Source: Gammaproteobacteria bacterium
Lineage (GTDB): Bacteria; Pseudomonadota; Gammaproteobacteria; Thiohalomonadales; Thiohalomonadaceae
NCBI GenBank assembly: GCA_024709225.1
Contig: JANJXC010000038.1
Coordinates: forward strand, 124,001 to 188,000
Length of the DNA: 64,000 nucleotides
Reading direction: 5' to 3'
The notes beneath the pieces were generated by a model. It was not told where the DNA came from. It ran no database searches and was given only the letters and a program-made list of their open reading frames with translations. How positions within the stretch are numbered: the stretch's first letter is position 1; each line of letters opens with the position of its first letter. Below, piece by piece: positions 29,160 through 37,766 of the stretch. The translations under genes and the position numbers were made by a program.

Positions 29160-29654
29160 CTAATTCGCCTTGGGTTTTCCAGAAAAAAGGTTCACTGCCG
29201 CCAGGGGAACGACGCGGCGCAGAATGACCGCCATATGGGCCGGATCGCCGGTCCAGCGCCGGTTGCGCCAGCGCAGCCAGAGCAGACCACCCGCCAGACC
29301 GGCCACACCACCGAGGATGGCCGGCACTTCGCCGCCCCTTAGTCCCAGTTGCGGGGCCAGGGCCTCGCCCAGCAAGGCCCCGGCAACCAGGCTGAGCAAC
29401 GGCAACAGGTAGAGCGCCAACGAACCGCGCACGAGCAGCGACTCGCTGATGCCGACGACCACCTCGTCCCCGGGCCGCGCACCGACGGGATTATGCACCT
29501 CGACTTCATGCAGACGGGCGCCGAACAGGCCGGCCAGGGCGCCGGTACCACAGCCCTTGCGCGCGGAGCAACTGCCGCAGCTGCTGCGGCGTTCGGTCTG
29601 CACCCAGGCAGAGTCGCCTTGCGTACGCACCACCCGTCCGCTCTCTTCGATCAT
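29160..29654 (-). CDS. rseC: RseC/MucC-family positive regulator of sigma E
   Basis: This 164-residue inner-membrane protein carries four N-terminal cysteines (SSCGSCSARKGCGTG, plus flanking residues), as in RseC. Two transmembrane helices follow (LALYLLPLLSLVAGALLGEA and VPAILGGVAGLAGGLLWL). E. coli RseC mildly promotes sigma-E activity and assists SoxR reduction. It sits two bases downstream of rseB and four upstream of mucD. Confidence 0.93.
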   Translation of the reverse strand: MIEESGRVVRTQGDSAWVQTERRSSCGSCSARKGCGTGALAGLFGARLHEVEVHNPVGARPGDEVVVGISESLLVRGSLALYLLPLLSLVAGALLGEALAPQLGLRGGEVPAILGGVAGLAGGLLWLRWRNRRWTGDPAHMAVILRRVVPLAAVNLFSGKPKAN

Positions 29655-29656
29655 CG

Positions 29657-30637
29657 TCAGTTACGCAGGCTCACGGATTCGGCAATGCGGCGCGCGGTAA
29701 CCGGCGGCACCTCGCCCATGACGGTGATGTGGTAGCCCTGATGGCTGCGGGTAAAGGTGTTGACGGCACCGAGGCGCAGGCTGCCGATGAAATCGGCGTT
29801 GCCCTCGGCTGCCGGTTCGATGAATACCGACACCGAGGCCAGACCGTCGCTGAACAGCAGGTGCTGCACCTGGGCGCCGGTGCCGGCCATGAAATGATGA
29901 CGGTGGTTCTCCAGCACGAAGCCCGGCGGCAGTTCGCCGACCGTCCATATTTCACCGCTGTCGTGCCAATCTTGGTGTTCGGCGCCACGTTGCCACACCA
30001 CGTCGCGGCCGCGTGTTTCCGGCTCCAGCAGAAGCGGCGGCAGGGTGTCGTGGAACACCAGGGCGGTGAACATCAACTGTTCCACGACCTTGCCCGTCTC
30101 GTCATAGAGCTCGGAGCGCAGCAGCAGGCCCCGCTCCTGATGCAGCCACAGGGCATGGCCGTAGCGGAAGCCGTCCAGCGGGTTGATGAGGATCTTGCGG
30201 GTGTCATGGCCGGCGATACGCTCCGGCCCGCCGTCACTGAAACTGTAGTAGCGCTCCAGGGTTTCCAGCCGTGCCGGGAGATCGATGGGTAGGCGGCGGG
30301 CCGGGCCGGTGCTCTCCTCCACCACCTCGTTGTCATCGGGCAGGATGCAGGTGACCTTGTCGTTGTCGCGGATCACCTCGCGCGACGGCCCGCTCAGGCT
30401 CAGCAGTCGCTCCCGCTCGCTGCCGTCGCGGCTGCTGTGCACGATGCGCATGGTCTGCATGTGGCCATCGTGGGAATAGACGAAGGTGCCATCGTAATCG
30501 AGCTGATGCGCCGCCTGCGACATGCGCTCCAGCCACTGCCGCGGAGTGAGGGCGGTTTCACCGGCCAGGACGTCCGGCAGCAGAAACGCGGTCAGCAGGA
30601 GGCTGCCGAGTACGGAGCGCAATACGGAATGGGTCAC
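29657..30637 (-). CDS. rseB: Sigma-E regulatory protein RseB/MucB
   Basis: RseB is the periplasmic protein that shields RseA from DegS until it senses mislocalised lipopolysaccharide or lipoprotein signals. The 326-residue product has a signal peptide (SVLGSLLLTAFLLPDVLAGE), the LolA-like N-terminal domain (LDYDGTFVYSHDGHMQTMRI, DNDKVTCILPDDNEVVEE) and the smaller C-terminal domain (LPPGFVLENHRHHF, QHLLFSDGLASVSVFIEP). It overlaps rseA by four bases. Confidence 0.95.
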   Translation of the reverse strand: MTHSVLRSVLGSLLLTAFLLPDVLAGETALTPRQWLERMSQAAHQLDYDGTFVYSHDGHMQTMRIVHSSRDGSERERLLSLSGPSREVIRDNDKVTCILPDDNEVVEESTGPARRLPIDLPARLETLERYYSFSDGGPERIAGHDTRKILINPLDGFRYGHALWLHQERGLLLRSELYDETGKVVEQLMFTALVFHDTLPPLLLEPETRGRDVVWQRGAEHQDWHDSGEIWTVGELPPGFVLENHRHHFMAGTGAQVQHLLFSDGLASVSVFIEPAAEGNADFIGSLRLGAVNTFTRSHQGYHITVMGEVPPVTARRIAESVSLRN

Positions 30638-31197
30638 TTGGCCTTCTCGTTACTGACGATGCGCACGTAGGGCAACACGCCCTGCATGCCGGAAGATACC
30701 GAATACTCGTTGTGGTTCACCAGATAGGCATTGAGCCGGCCCCGGGCGGCGGGGGCCGCCGCCAGCACCGGGTTGCCGGTACTGGTGAGCTGGACCAGGG
30801 GCGCCGGACGTGGGGCCTGCGCCACCTGTACCGGTGCCAGGGTGTTGCCCTCGGGGGCGACATCGCCTTGCCGCACGGCGAGTATCGCCACCGCCGCCAC
30901 CGAGGCGGCAATGGCGAAGCCGGCCGCCTGCTTGGCCAGGCTGGGCAGGTGCGCCTTGCGCCGGGGGGCCAGCAGGGTGGGCTCCTGCTCCAGCGCCGCC
31001 TGCACCCGGCGGTGCAGGTCGGAAGCCCGCGCCGAGGCGAGGTTGGCGTGCAGGGTGTCGCTGATCAGATGGTAACGACCCCAGGCCCCCTGCAGCTCCG
31101 CATCGCGGCGCAGGTGCTCCAAGGCCTGACGCAACTCAGGGCCGCGCAGTTCATCATCCGCCAGGGCCGAAATCTGTTCGCTCGTGTGCTTTTCCAT
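30634..31197 (-). CDS. rseA: Anti-sigma-E factor RseA/MucA
   Basis: RseA holds sigma E inactive at the membrane. The 187-residue product has the cytoplasmic sigma-binding domain (EQISALADDELRGPELRQAL), a single membrane helix (AAGFAIAASVAAVAILAV near 95-112) and a periplasmic tail (GRLNAYLVNHNEYSVSSGMQ) for RseB and DegS. The start at 31197 was chosen over 31257 because homology begins MEKHTSEQ. It lies 56 bases after rpoE. Confidence 0.93.
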   Translation of the reverse strand: MEKHTSEQISALADDELRGPELRQALEHLRRDAELQGAWGRYHLISDTLHANLASARASDLHRRVQAALEQEPTLLAPRRKAHLPSLAKQAAGFAIAASVAAVAILAVRQGDVAPEGNTLAPVQVAQAPRPAPLVQLTSTGNPVLAAAPAARGRLNAYLVNHNEYSVSSGMQGVLPYVRIVSNEKAK

Positions 31198-31253
31198 AGT
31201 GCTACCGCCTAAGGGGCTCGCCGTGTTTCGGGTTGCTGCCATATAACGCTTAG

Positions 31254-31835
31254 TCAATCAAGCAGGGGCTTGAGTTTCGTATCAATCGCCTCGCGTGCGC
31301 GAAAAATGCGTGAACGCACCGTACCGATGGGGCAATTCATGGCCTCGGCAATCTCTTCATAGCTGAGGCCCTCCAGCTCCCGCAGGGTAATGGCCGTACG
31401 CAGGTCTTCCGGCAGGTCGTCGATGGCCTGGAAGATGGTGCGCTCGATCTCGTCCTTGAGCGCCATGTGTTCGGGGGTGTCGCTTTCGCGCAGGGACATG
31501 GAGGACTCCATGTCGAGCTGGACGGCATCCGCGGCATCGATGTCGGTGTCGGGCGGGCGCCGCCCCAGGGCAACCAGGTGGTTTTTGGCCGTATTGATGG
31601 CGATGCGGTACAACCAGGTGTAGAAGGCACTCTCGCCGCGGAAATTGGCCAGGGCGCGGTAGGCCTTGATAAAGGTTTCCTGGGCAACGTCGAGAGACTC
31701 ATCCGGATCCCGTACATAGCGTGAAATCAGCTTGACGATCTTGTGCTGATATTTCTGAACCAGGAGGTCGAACGCGCGCTTGTCACCCTGCTGGACACGC
31801 GCGACGAGTTCCTGATCAACATGTTGCACGCCCAT
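31254..31835 (-). CDS. rpoE: RNA polymerase sigma factor RpoE (AlgU)
   Basis: Sigma E is the ECF sigma that directs the envelope-stress response. The 193-residue product shows region 2 (DLLVQKYQHKIVKLISRYV, DPDESLDVAQETFIKAYRAL, FYTWLYRIAINTAKNHLV) and region 4 (LPEDLRTAITLRELEGLSYE, CPIGTVRSRIFRAREAID). It heads the rseA-rseB-rseC-mucD string on the reverse strand. A sigma-E-type promoter lies upstream, so the operon should be self-activating. Confidence 0.97.
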   Translation of the reverse strand: MGVQHVDQELVARVQQGDKRAFDLLVQKYQHKIVKLISRYVRDPDESLDVAQETFIKAYRALANFRGESAFYTWLYRIAINTAKNHLVALGRRPPDTDIDAADAVQLDMESSMSLRESDTPEHMALKDEIERTIFQAIDDLPEDLRTAITLRELEGLSYEEIAEAMNCPIGTVRSRIFRAREAIDTKLKPLLD

Positions 31836-31889
31836 GGGGGCCTACCCTTTCATCCTTTGTTCCGGGCGACACCCCTGCTGGACACAGGC

Positions 31890-31917
31890 TATAGACTGCC
31901 GCTGCCGTCATGAGTTC
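31890..31917 (-). promoter_or_regulatory. Sigma-E-type promoter of rpoE
   Basis: On the reverse strand GAACTC (31912-31917) is followed after exactly 16 bases by TCTATA (31890-31895), matching the sigma-E consensus GAACTT-N16/17-TCTGA at 9 of 11 positions. It lies about 55 bases upstream of the rpoE ATG, as expected for autoactivation, in the gap shared with divergent nadB. Confidence 0.7.
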
Positions 31918-32022
31918 GCCAAAACATTACGTTTTTCGTATAGTTGCGCATCATAAACAAGCCGCCCCCCCAGGGCCAGCGTCCTTTCATCTTCCCGCCC
32001 GAGGCTACCGTTGCGCAACTCC

Positions 32023-33636
32023 ATGCAAGGCGAACAGCAACACTATGATGTTTTGGTCATCGGCAGCGGCGCCGCGGGCCTGACCGTGGCCCTCAACCTG
32101 CCCGCTTCGCTGCGCGTGGCCATCCTGGCCAAGGCGGTCAGCGCCGAGGGCTCCACCTTCTATGCCCAGGGCGGCGTGGCGGCGGTGCTGGATGCCCACG
32201 ACTCGGTGGAGTCCCATATTGCGGATACACTCGACGCCGGCGCCGGCCTGTGCCACGCCGACGCGGTGCGCTTCACCGTGGAGCACAGCCGGCAGGCGAT
32301 CCAGTGGCTGATCGACGAGGGCGTCGCCTTTACCGGCGAAGATGGCCACGCCCAGCCGCACGACTATCACCTCACCCGTGAGGGCGGCCACAGCCACCGC
32401 CGGGTGATCCATGCCGCCGACGCCACCGGCCGCGCCATCGAGACCACCCTGCTCGACCAGGCCCGTGCCCGCACCAACATCACCCTGCACGACAACCATA
32501 TCGCCGTCGACCTGATCACCAGCGCCAAGCTGGGCCGTGGCGGCAACCGCGTGCTGGGCGCCTATGTGCTGGACCGCAAGCGTGGCAAGGTGGAGGTGCT
32601 GCGCGCCCGCAGCGTGGTGCTGGCCACCGGCGGTGCCAGCAAGGTCTACCTGTATACCTCCAACCCGGACATCTCCACCGGTGACGGCATCGCCATGGCC
32701 TGGCGCGCCGGCTGCCGTGTCGCCAACATGGAGTTCAACCAGTTCCACCCCACCTGTCTCTATCACCCCAAGGCCAAGTCCTTCCTCATCACCGAGGCGC
32801 TGCGCGGCGAGGGGGGCAGGTTGCTGCTGCCGGACGGCAGCCGCTTCATGCAGCGCTTCGACCCGCGCGGCGAACTGGCACCGCGCGACATCGTGGCCCG
32901 TGCCATTGACCACGAAATCAAGCGTCTCGGCGTGGAGTGCCTGTACCTGGACATCAGCCACCGTCCGGCGGAATTCATCCAGAGCCACTTCCCCACCGTC
33001 TACGCCCGTTGCCTGGAATTCGGCATCGACATCACCCGCGAGCCGATCCCGGTAGTGCCTGCCGCCCATTACACCTGCGGCGGCGTGATGGTCGATCTCG
33101 ATGGCCGCACCGATATCAATGGTCTGTATGCCGCCGGCGAGGTGACTTTCACCGGCCTGCACGGCGCCAACCGCCTGGCCAGCAACTCGCTGCTGGAATG
33201 CCTGGTGTTCGGCCGCGCCGTCGCCATGGACATCGCCGCCCGCCTGGCCGAACTGCCGCCGGTGGACGCCCTGCCCGCCTGGGATGAAAGCCGCGTCACC
33301 GATTCCGATGAAGAGGTGGTGGTGGCGCACAACTGGGACGAGCTGCGCCGCTTCATGTGGGACTACGTGGGCATCGTGCGCACCGACAAGCGTCTGCAGC
33401 GGGCCAAGCGCCGCGTCGACCTGCTCAGCAGTGAGATCCACGACTACTATGGCAATTTCCGCGTCACCAACGACCTGCTAGAACTGCGCAACCTGGTGCA
33501 GGTGGCCGACCTCATCATCCGTTCCGCCATGGCGCGCAAGGAGAGCCGCGGCCTGCATTACACCCTCGACTATCCCGACACCACGCCCGGCACAGCCCAG
33601 GACACCATTCTTGTGCCGGACAATTCGCCGCTGTAA
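32023..33636 (+). CDS. nadB: L-aspartate oxidase
   Basis: NadB oxidises L-aspartate to iminoaspartate in NAD synthesis. The 537-residue flavoprotein belongs to the succinate dehydrogenase/fumarate reductase flavoprotein family. It shows [49 protein letters not shown]-like NQFHPTCLY, and the catalytic segment [34 protein letters not shown] and [15 protein letters not shown] follow. The ATG at 32023 is preferred to a TTG at 32011. It diverges from rpoE, its common neighbour. Confidence 0.96.
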   Translation: MQGEQQHYDVLVIGSGAAGLTVALNLPASLRVAILAKAVSAEGSTFYAQGGVAAVLDAHDSVESHIADTLDAGAGLCHADAVRFTVEHSRQAIQWLIDEGVAFTGEDGHAQPHDYHLTREGGHSHRRVIHAADATGRAIETTLLDQARARTNITLHDNHIAVDLITSAKLGRGGNRVLGAYVLDRKRGKVEVLRARSVVLATGGASKVYLYTSNPDISTGDGIAMAWRAGCRVANMEFNQFHPTCLYHPKAKSFLITEALRGEGGRLLLPDGSRFMQRFDPRGELAPRDIVARAIDHEIKRLGVECLYLDISHRPAEFIQSHFPTVYARCLEFGIDITREPIPVVPAAHYTCGGVMVDLDGRTDINGLYAAGEVTFTGLHGANRLASNSLLECLVFGRAVAMDIAARLAELPPVDALPAWDESRVTDSDEEVVVAHNWDELRRFMWDYVGIVRTDKRLQRAKRRVDLLSSEIHDYYGNFRVTNDLLELRNLVQVADLIIRSAMARKESRGLHYTLDYPDTTPGTAQDTILVPDNSPL

Positions 33637-33656
33637 GCATGCAGAGGCCAGGTCTG

Positions 33657-33726
33657 TAAATTCAAGATTCAAGATTCAAGATTCAAAAAATGCATGTTGA
33701 TATGGCGTCAATTTTGAATCTTGAGT
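33657..33726. repeat. TTCAAGATT inverted repeat, copy 2 of 3
   Basis: Four tandem ATTCAAG/ATTCAAA words (33659-33687) face TTTTGAATCTTGA (33712-33724) and can pair. The element lies between the convergent ends of nadB and cptA, where it may act as a bidirectional barrier. Confidence 0.75.
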
Positions 33727-33729
33727 TAT

Positions 33730-34152
33730 TCATACCCGCTCCAGCCGCAGCGCCACCCGCAGGGCACGGAACTGGTCCGGCGGCAGGCAGTCGCCGAGCA
33801 GGATGGCCGCATGGCGGCGGCCGCCTTCTTCGCGCAGCTGCAGCGCTACCAGCCAGGGCGTGAGCAGGGTTTCCGGCAGAATGCGTACCGGCACCACCGT
33901 ATCGTCACCGCAGTGCCATAACCAGCCGCCGTCGCTTTCGCGGGCCAGTTTCACCGGTTGCAGGATGCGACAGCGGTAATGACGATGGCTGAACCAGAGC
34001 AGTGGCAGTCCAACGGCCGGCCAGATGAATTGCAGGGCCAGGATGGCCAGCAGGACGGCACTGGCCAGATGACTCAGCAGCAGCAGGCGCAACAGACGGC
34101 GTGAGGGCTGCGGCTCAAGGTATAGCGGTGCGGCGGATGCACGCGATGACAT
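33730..34152 (-). CDS. cptA: CptA/YgfX-family membrane protein
   Basis: This 140-residue protein has two close hydrophobic segments after a short basic N-terminus (RRLLRLLLLSHLASAVLLAILAL and FIWPAVGLPLLWFSH), then a cytoplasmic domain with GGWLWHCGDDTVVPVRI and LLGDCLPPDQFRALRVALRL. This matches YgfX, the partner of SdhE (YgfY). The E. coli pair was once described as a toxin-antitoxin system (CptAB), a role now doubted. Its start overlaps the end of sdhE by 38 bases. Confidence 0.87.
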   Translation of the reverse strand: MSSRASAAPLYLEPQPSRRLLRLLLLSHLASAVLLAILALQFIWPAVGLPLLWFSHRHYRCRILQPVKLARESDGGWLWHCGDDTVVPVRILPETLLTPWLVALQLREEGGRRHAAILLGDCLPPDQFRALRVALRLERV

Positions 34153-34369
34153 GGGCCAATTCTCCATCCATGGATTGTTTTGTTCCGAGCAGGTATTCCA
34201 GCAATTCCTGATCCGGCAGCGCCAGCAGGCGCTCGAAGTCCGCGCGCTGCCGCTCATCCAGCGCGCCATAACCGCGCTGCAAAAAATCAGTGAGCAGAAT
34301 GTCCAGCTCGAGCATTCCCCGCCGGCAGCGCCACGCCAGTTTCCGCAAACTGATGGTGTCGTCCCTCAC
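34115..34369 (-). CDS. sdhE: FAD assembly factor SdhE
   Basis: SdhE promotes covalent flavinylation of SdhA. The 84-residue product has the diagnostic RRGMLELDILL segment (the RGxxE motif) and the small five-helix bundle (LLALPDQELLEYLLG). The GTG start at 34369 has AGGA four bases upstream; no nearer in-frame ATG gives the family N-terminus. It is the fifth gene of the sdhCDAB-sdhE-cptA string, next to its target gene set. Confidence 0.93.
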   Translation of the reverse strand: MRDDTISLRKLAWRCRRGMLELDILLTDFLQRGYGALDERQRADFERLLALPDQELLEYLLGTKQSMDGELAHVIACIRRTAIP

Positions 34370-34395
34370 TTGTATCCTGCAACTTGTGTCCGATT

Positions 34396-35103
34396 TTAAA
34401 CCTGATGCCTCAGCATCAAGGCCTTGATGCGGCCGATGGCCCGCGTCGGATTGAGTCCCTTGGGACAGACCTCGACACAGTTCATGATGGTATGACAGCG
34501 AAACAGGCGGTACGGCCCGTCCAGCTCCTCCAGGCGCTCGCTCGTGGCGTGGTCGCGGCTGTCGGCCAGGAAGCGCCAGGCCTGCAGCAATGCCGCCGGA
34601 CCGCGGAACTGTTCCGGGTTCCACCAGAACGACGGACAGGCCGTGCTGCAGCAGGCGCACAGGATGCATTCATACAAGCCATCGAGCTCGGCACGCTGCT
34701 CAGGGGTCTGCAGGCGCTCCACCTCCGGCTCCGGGTCGTGGGCAATAAGGTAGGGCTTGACGGCGCGATAGTGGTGATAGAACTGGCTCAGGTCCACCAC
34801 CAGGTCGCGGATCACCGGGAGTTTGGGCAAGGGACGCACCGTCACCGGTTCACGCAGTTCGGCCAGCGGCGTGACGCAGGCCAGCACGTTGCGCCCGTTG
34901 ACGTTGAGGCCGTCGGAGCCGCACACGCCTTCGCCGCAGGAATGACGGAAGGTCAGGCCTTCGTCCTGCGCGGCCTTCAGTTCCAGCAGGGCATCGCGCA
35001 GCATCATCCCCGGGCGCACCGCGTGCAGCTCGAAGGGCTGCATGTAGGGCGCGGCATCGGTTTCCGGGTTGTAGCGGTAGACCAGAAATTTCATTTTGGG
35101 CAC
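34396..35103 (-). CDS. sdhB: Succinate dehydrogenase iron-sulfur subunit
   Basis: SdhB passes electrons from SdhA to ubiquinone through three clusters. The 235-residue product has the plant-type [2Fe-2S] cysteines (FRHSCGEGVCGSDGLNVNG, then a later cysteine in VLACVTPL). The [4Fe-4S]/[3Fe-4S] motifs are CILCACCSTACPSFWW and FRCHTIMNCVEVCPKGLNP. It lies 72 bases after sdhA, and the gap contains a TTCAAGATT repeat. Confidence 0.96.
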   Translation of the reverse strand: MPKMKFLVYRYNPETDAAPYMQPFELHAVRPGMMLRDALLELKAAQDEGLTFRHSCGEGVCGSDGLNVNGRNVLACVTPLAELREPVTVRPLPKLPVIRDLVVDLSQFYHHYRAVKPYLIAHDPEPEVERLQTPEQRAELDGLYECILCACCSTACPSFWWNPEQFRGPAALLQAWRFLADSRDHATSERLEELDGPYRLFRCHTIMNCVEVCPKGLNPTRAIGRIKALMLRHQV

Positions 35104-35112
35104 GAAATCCCC

Positions 35113-35167
35113 GATTCAAAATTCAAAAAGAACATGGTCCGATTTGAGAAATGTTGAATCTTGAATT
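35113..35167. repeat. TTCAAAATT inverted repeat, copy 3 of 3, inside the sdh operon
   Basis: GATTCAAAATTCAAA (35113-35127) faces TTGAATCTTGAATT (35154-35167) across 26 bases. This nearly fills the sdhA-sdhB gap, so the sdhB ribosome site may lie close to or inside the transcript hairpin. Confidence 0.75.
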
Positions 35168-35175
35168 TCCTCTAG

Positions 35176-36939
35176 TCAGTAGGTTCGTTCCTGCGGCGGA
35201 AACGTCTCCACCGTCAGAGGTTTCATGCGCACCGGCTTGTAGTCCAGCGTACGCCCGTCGCGCAAGAACAGCGTATGGCGCAACCAGCGCTCGTCGTCAC
35301 GCTCGGGATAATCGACACGGGTATGGGCACCGCGGCTCTCGGTGCGACCCAGCGCCGAGGTGACCGTGGCCAGCGCCAGTTCCATCAGATTTTCCAGTTC
35401 CAGCGCCTCGATCCGCGCGGTATTGAACACCCGGCTGTGGTCGCGCAGCACCGCCTGTTGCAGGCGCGTTTGCAGCTGCAGCACTTTATCCAGCCCCTCC
35501 TCCAGTACCGCCTGACTGCGGAATACACCGCAATGATCTTCCATCACCTGCTGCAATTCACGCCGCAGGCCCTCGACGCTCTCCCCGTCGCCGCGACGTT
35601 CCCAGCGTGCCAGCCGCGCCAGCGCCTGTTCCACGCTGGCGGGGTTGGGTGGGCGGTGATAACGGTTCTCGCGCAGATACTCGCTGATGTCGTTGCCGGC
35701 GGCGCGGCCGAACACCACGATGTCGAGCAGCGAATTGCCGCCGAGACGGTTGGCGCCGTGCACCGATACGCAGGCGCACTCGCCCACGGCGTAGAGTCCC
35801 GGCACCACCTCCTCGCCGTGTCCCGCCGGCACCACCACGCGGCCATGACGATCGGTGGGGATGCCGCCCATGGTGTAGTGGGCGGTGGGATAGACCGGGA
35901 GCGGCGCCTGGGCCGGGTCGATGTGCAGAAAGGTCCTGGCCAGTTCACGGATCGCCGGCAGGCGTGACGCCACCACCGCCTCTCCCAGGTGATCCACCTT
36001 GAGCAGCACATGATCACCCTGCGGACCACAGCCGCGCCCTTCCTTCACTTCGGCGTAGATGGCGCGGCTGACCACGTCGCGGCTGGCGAGGTCCTTGGCG
36101 TGGGGCGCATAGCGCTCCATGAAGCGCTCGCCGTGCTTGTTGATGAGGTAGCCGCCCTCGCCGCGCACCCCCTCGCTGATCAGCATGCCCTTGCCGGCTA
36201 TACCGGTGGGATGGAACTGGAAGAACTCCATGTCCTGCAGCGGTATGCCGGCGCGCAGTGCCATGGCCATGCCGTCACCGGTGTTGATGCGCGCGTTGGT
36301 GTTGGTGCGGAACAGCTGACCGGCGCCGCCGGTGGCAATCAATGTGGTCTTGGCCTCGATGAGCAGCGGCTCGCCGGTCTCGATCTCCAGGGCCAGGGCG
36401 CCGAGAATGTAGCCCTGCTCGTCGCGGATCAGGTCGACGGCAAAGTATTCGTCGAAGAAGTGGGTACGGGCACGGATGTTCTGCTGATACAGGGTGTGCA
36501 GAATGGCGTGACCAGTGCGGTCCGCCGCGGCGCAGGCACGCGCCGCCTGCTCGCCGCCGAAGTTCTGGCTCTGACCGCCGAAGCGGCGCTGATAGATGCG
36601 GCCATTGGGCAGGCGCGAGAACGGCACGCCGGCGTGCTCCAGTTCGATGACGATATTGGCCGCGGCGCGGCACATGTACTCGATGGCGTCCTGATCACCG
36701 AGGTAGTCGCTGCCCTTGATGGTGTCGTACATGTGCCAGTGCCAGTTGTCCGGCAACACATTGGCCAGCGCCGCATTGATACCGCCCTGGGCCGCCACGG
36801 TATGCGAGCGGATGGGAAACACCTTGGACACCACGGCCACGCTGGCCTCGGCCTGGGCCAGCTGCAGCGCGGCACGCAGGCCGCCGCCACCGGCGCCGAT
36901 GACAAGGGTATCGAACTTGCGTGTCGCCAGTGGCCGCAT
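35176..36939 (-). CDS. sdhA: Succinate dehydrogenase flavoprotein subunit
   Basis: SdhA oxidises succinate to fumarate with covalently bound FAD. The 587-residue product has LVIGAGGGGLRAALQLAQA and the FAD-linked histidine in RSHTVAAQGGINAAL near residue 46. The substrate-binding MEFFQFHPTGIAGKGMLISE, the catalytic-arginine region YPTAHYTMGGIPTDRHGRVV and SVHGANRLGGNSLLD are also present. The ATG at 36939 overlaps the sdhD stop by one base; the longer frame to 37035 reads into sdhD. Length is as in E. coli (588). Confidence 0.97.
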   Translation of the reverse strand: MRPLATRKFDTLVIGAGGGGLRAALQLAQAEASVAVVSKVFPIRSHTVAAQGGINAALANVLPDNWHWHMYDTIKGSDYLGDQDAIEYMCRAAANIVIELEHAGVPFSRLPNGRIYQRRFGGQSQNFGGEQAARACAAADRTGHAILHTLYQQNIRARTHFFDEYFAVDLIRDEQGYILGALALEIETGEPLLIEAKTTLIATGGAGQLFRTNTNARINTGDGMAMALRAGIPLQDMEFFQFHPTGIAGKGMLISEGVRGEGGYLINKHGERFMERYAPHAKDLASRDVVSRAIYAEVKEGRGCGPQGDHVLLKVDHLGEAVVASRLPAIRELARTFLHIDPAQAPLPVYPTAHYTMGGIPTDRHGRVVVPAGHGEEVVPGLYAVGECACVSVHGANRLGGNSLLDIVVFGRAAGNDISEYLRENRYHRPPNPASVEQALARLARWERRGDGESVEGLRRELQQVMEDHCGVFRSQAVLEEGLDKVLQLQTRLQQAVLRDHSRVFNTARIEALELENLMELALATVTSALGRTESRGAHTRVDYPERDDERWLRHTLFLRDGRTLDYKPVRMKPLTVETFPPQERTY

Positions 36940-37274
36940 CACATCACTCCTATCAGGACGCGCACCAGCCACACGGCCAGCACCAGCAGCCACGTCCACA
37001 GCAGGGCCAGCAGGGCCAGACGCAGCAGCGGCCACCGCACATAATCCAGTATCACATCACGCATGCCGACCCAGGCATGCACCAGCAGGGCAACGAACAG
37101 CAGCGTGGCGCCGATGGCCATGGCCGGCTGCGTCCACAGCGCGTGCCAGGCAGCATGATCGGGGATCGGATTGAGCAGGAAAAAAACTGTCGCCCACAGC
37201 GTATAGCCGGCGAGATACAGGGCACTCAGCCGCTGCAGCATCCAGGCACGCAGGCCGCTGATTTGATGGCTCAT
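36939..37274 (-). CDS. sdhD: Succinate dehydrogenase membrane anchor subunit SdhD
   Basis: The 111-residue membrane protein has three helices (QRLSALYLAGYTLWATVFFL, PAMAIGATLLFVALLVHAWV, LRLALLALLWTWLLVLAVWL). The haem-b-side histidine is in LLVHAWVGMRDVILDYVR, the usual SdhD motif. The ATG at 37274 overlaps the sdhC stop by four bases. Confidence 0.93.
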   Translation of the reverse strand: MSHQISGLRAWMLQRLSALYLAGYTLWATVFFLLNPIPDHAAWHALWTQPAMAIGATLLFVALLVHAWVGMRDVILDYVRWPLLRLALLALLWTWLLVLAVWLVRVLIGVM

Positions 37275-37648
37275 GGCCACAATACTCCGAGGCCCAGCGC
37301 GAGCAGGCCGGCGATGCCGACCCACCAGGCGCTGCGCCGGGCGGCGCGACGCTCGACGCCCAGTTCAGCATCAATGAGCAGCAGGCGCAGCCCCGCCAGG
37401 AGATGGTGGATCAGCGCCCACAGCAACAGGGCGCCGGCAAGATGCATCGGCCAGCCGTCCAGCGCATGCCGCACCGCAGCAAAACCCTCGGCATCGGCCA
37501 GCGAGCGCTCCAGCAGCCAGATGGCCGGCGCCAGGGCCAGAAACAGCAGGATGCCGGACAGGCGATGGGCGATGGATACCAGCGCCGTGACCGGCAGCTG
37601 CAGTTGCAGCAGATGGAAAAAAACCGGGCGATGGCGATGGGGTGTCAT
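37271..37648 (-). CDS. sdhC: Succinate dehydrogenase cytochrome b556 subunit SdhC
   Basis: The 125-residue membrane subunit has the family opening RPVFFHLLQLQLPVTALVSI and SIAHRLSGILLFLALAPAI (quinone-site serine and histidine). The haem-ligand helix GALLLWALIHHLLAGLRLLLID follows. It is first in the sdhCDAB-sdhE-cptA operon and overlaps sdhD by four bases. Confidence 0.95.
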   Translation of the reverse strand: MTPHRHRPVFFHLLQLQLPVTALVSIAHRLSGILLFLALAPAIWLLERSLADAEGFAAVRHALDGWPMHLAGALLLWALIHHLLAGLRLLLIDAELGVERRAARRSAWWVGIAGLLALGLGVLWP

Positions 37649-37706
37649 GGGTTGAGAAGTATATCAGAGCCCCAATAACCCAGATGTTTGCTGTTTCACT
37701 CCGGTA

Positions 37707-37735
37707 TTACCAAGACCGGCCTATTTGGCTATGAT
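37707..37735 (+). promoter_or_regulatory. Sigma-70-type promoter of ygfZ
   Basis: TTACCA (37707-37712) and TATGAT (37730-37735) are separated by 17 bases. Transcription would begin near 37742, upstream of the ATG at 37767. This also argues against the alternative start at 37725, which lies inside the promoter. Confidence 0.6.
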
Positions 37736-37766
37736 GGGACCATCTCGAGCGTATGAGGAACAGGGC

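Noticed and set aside
33730-34369. cptA-sdhE as a genuine toxin-antitoxin pair
   Set aside because: SdhE has an established role in SdhA flavinylation and sits in the sdh operon; the toxin-antitoxin claim for this pair in E. coli is disputed.
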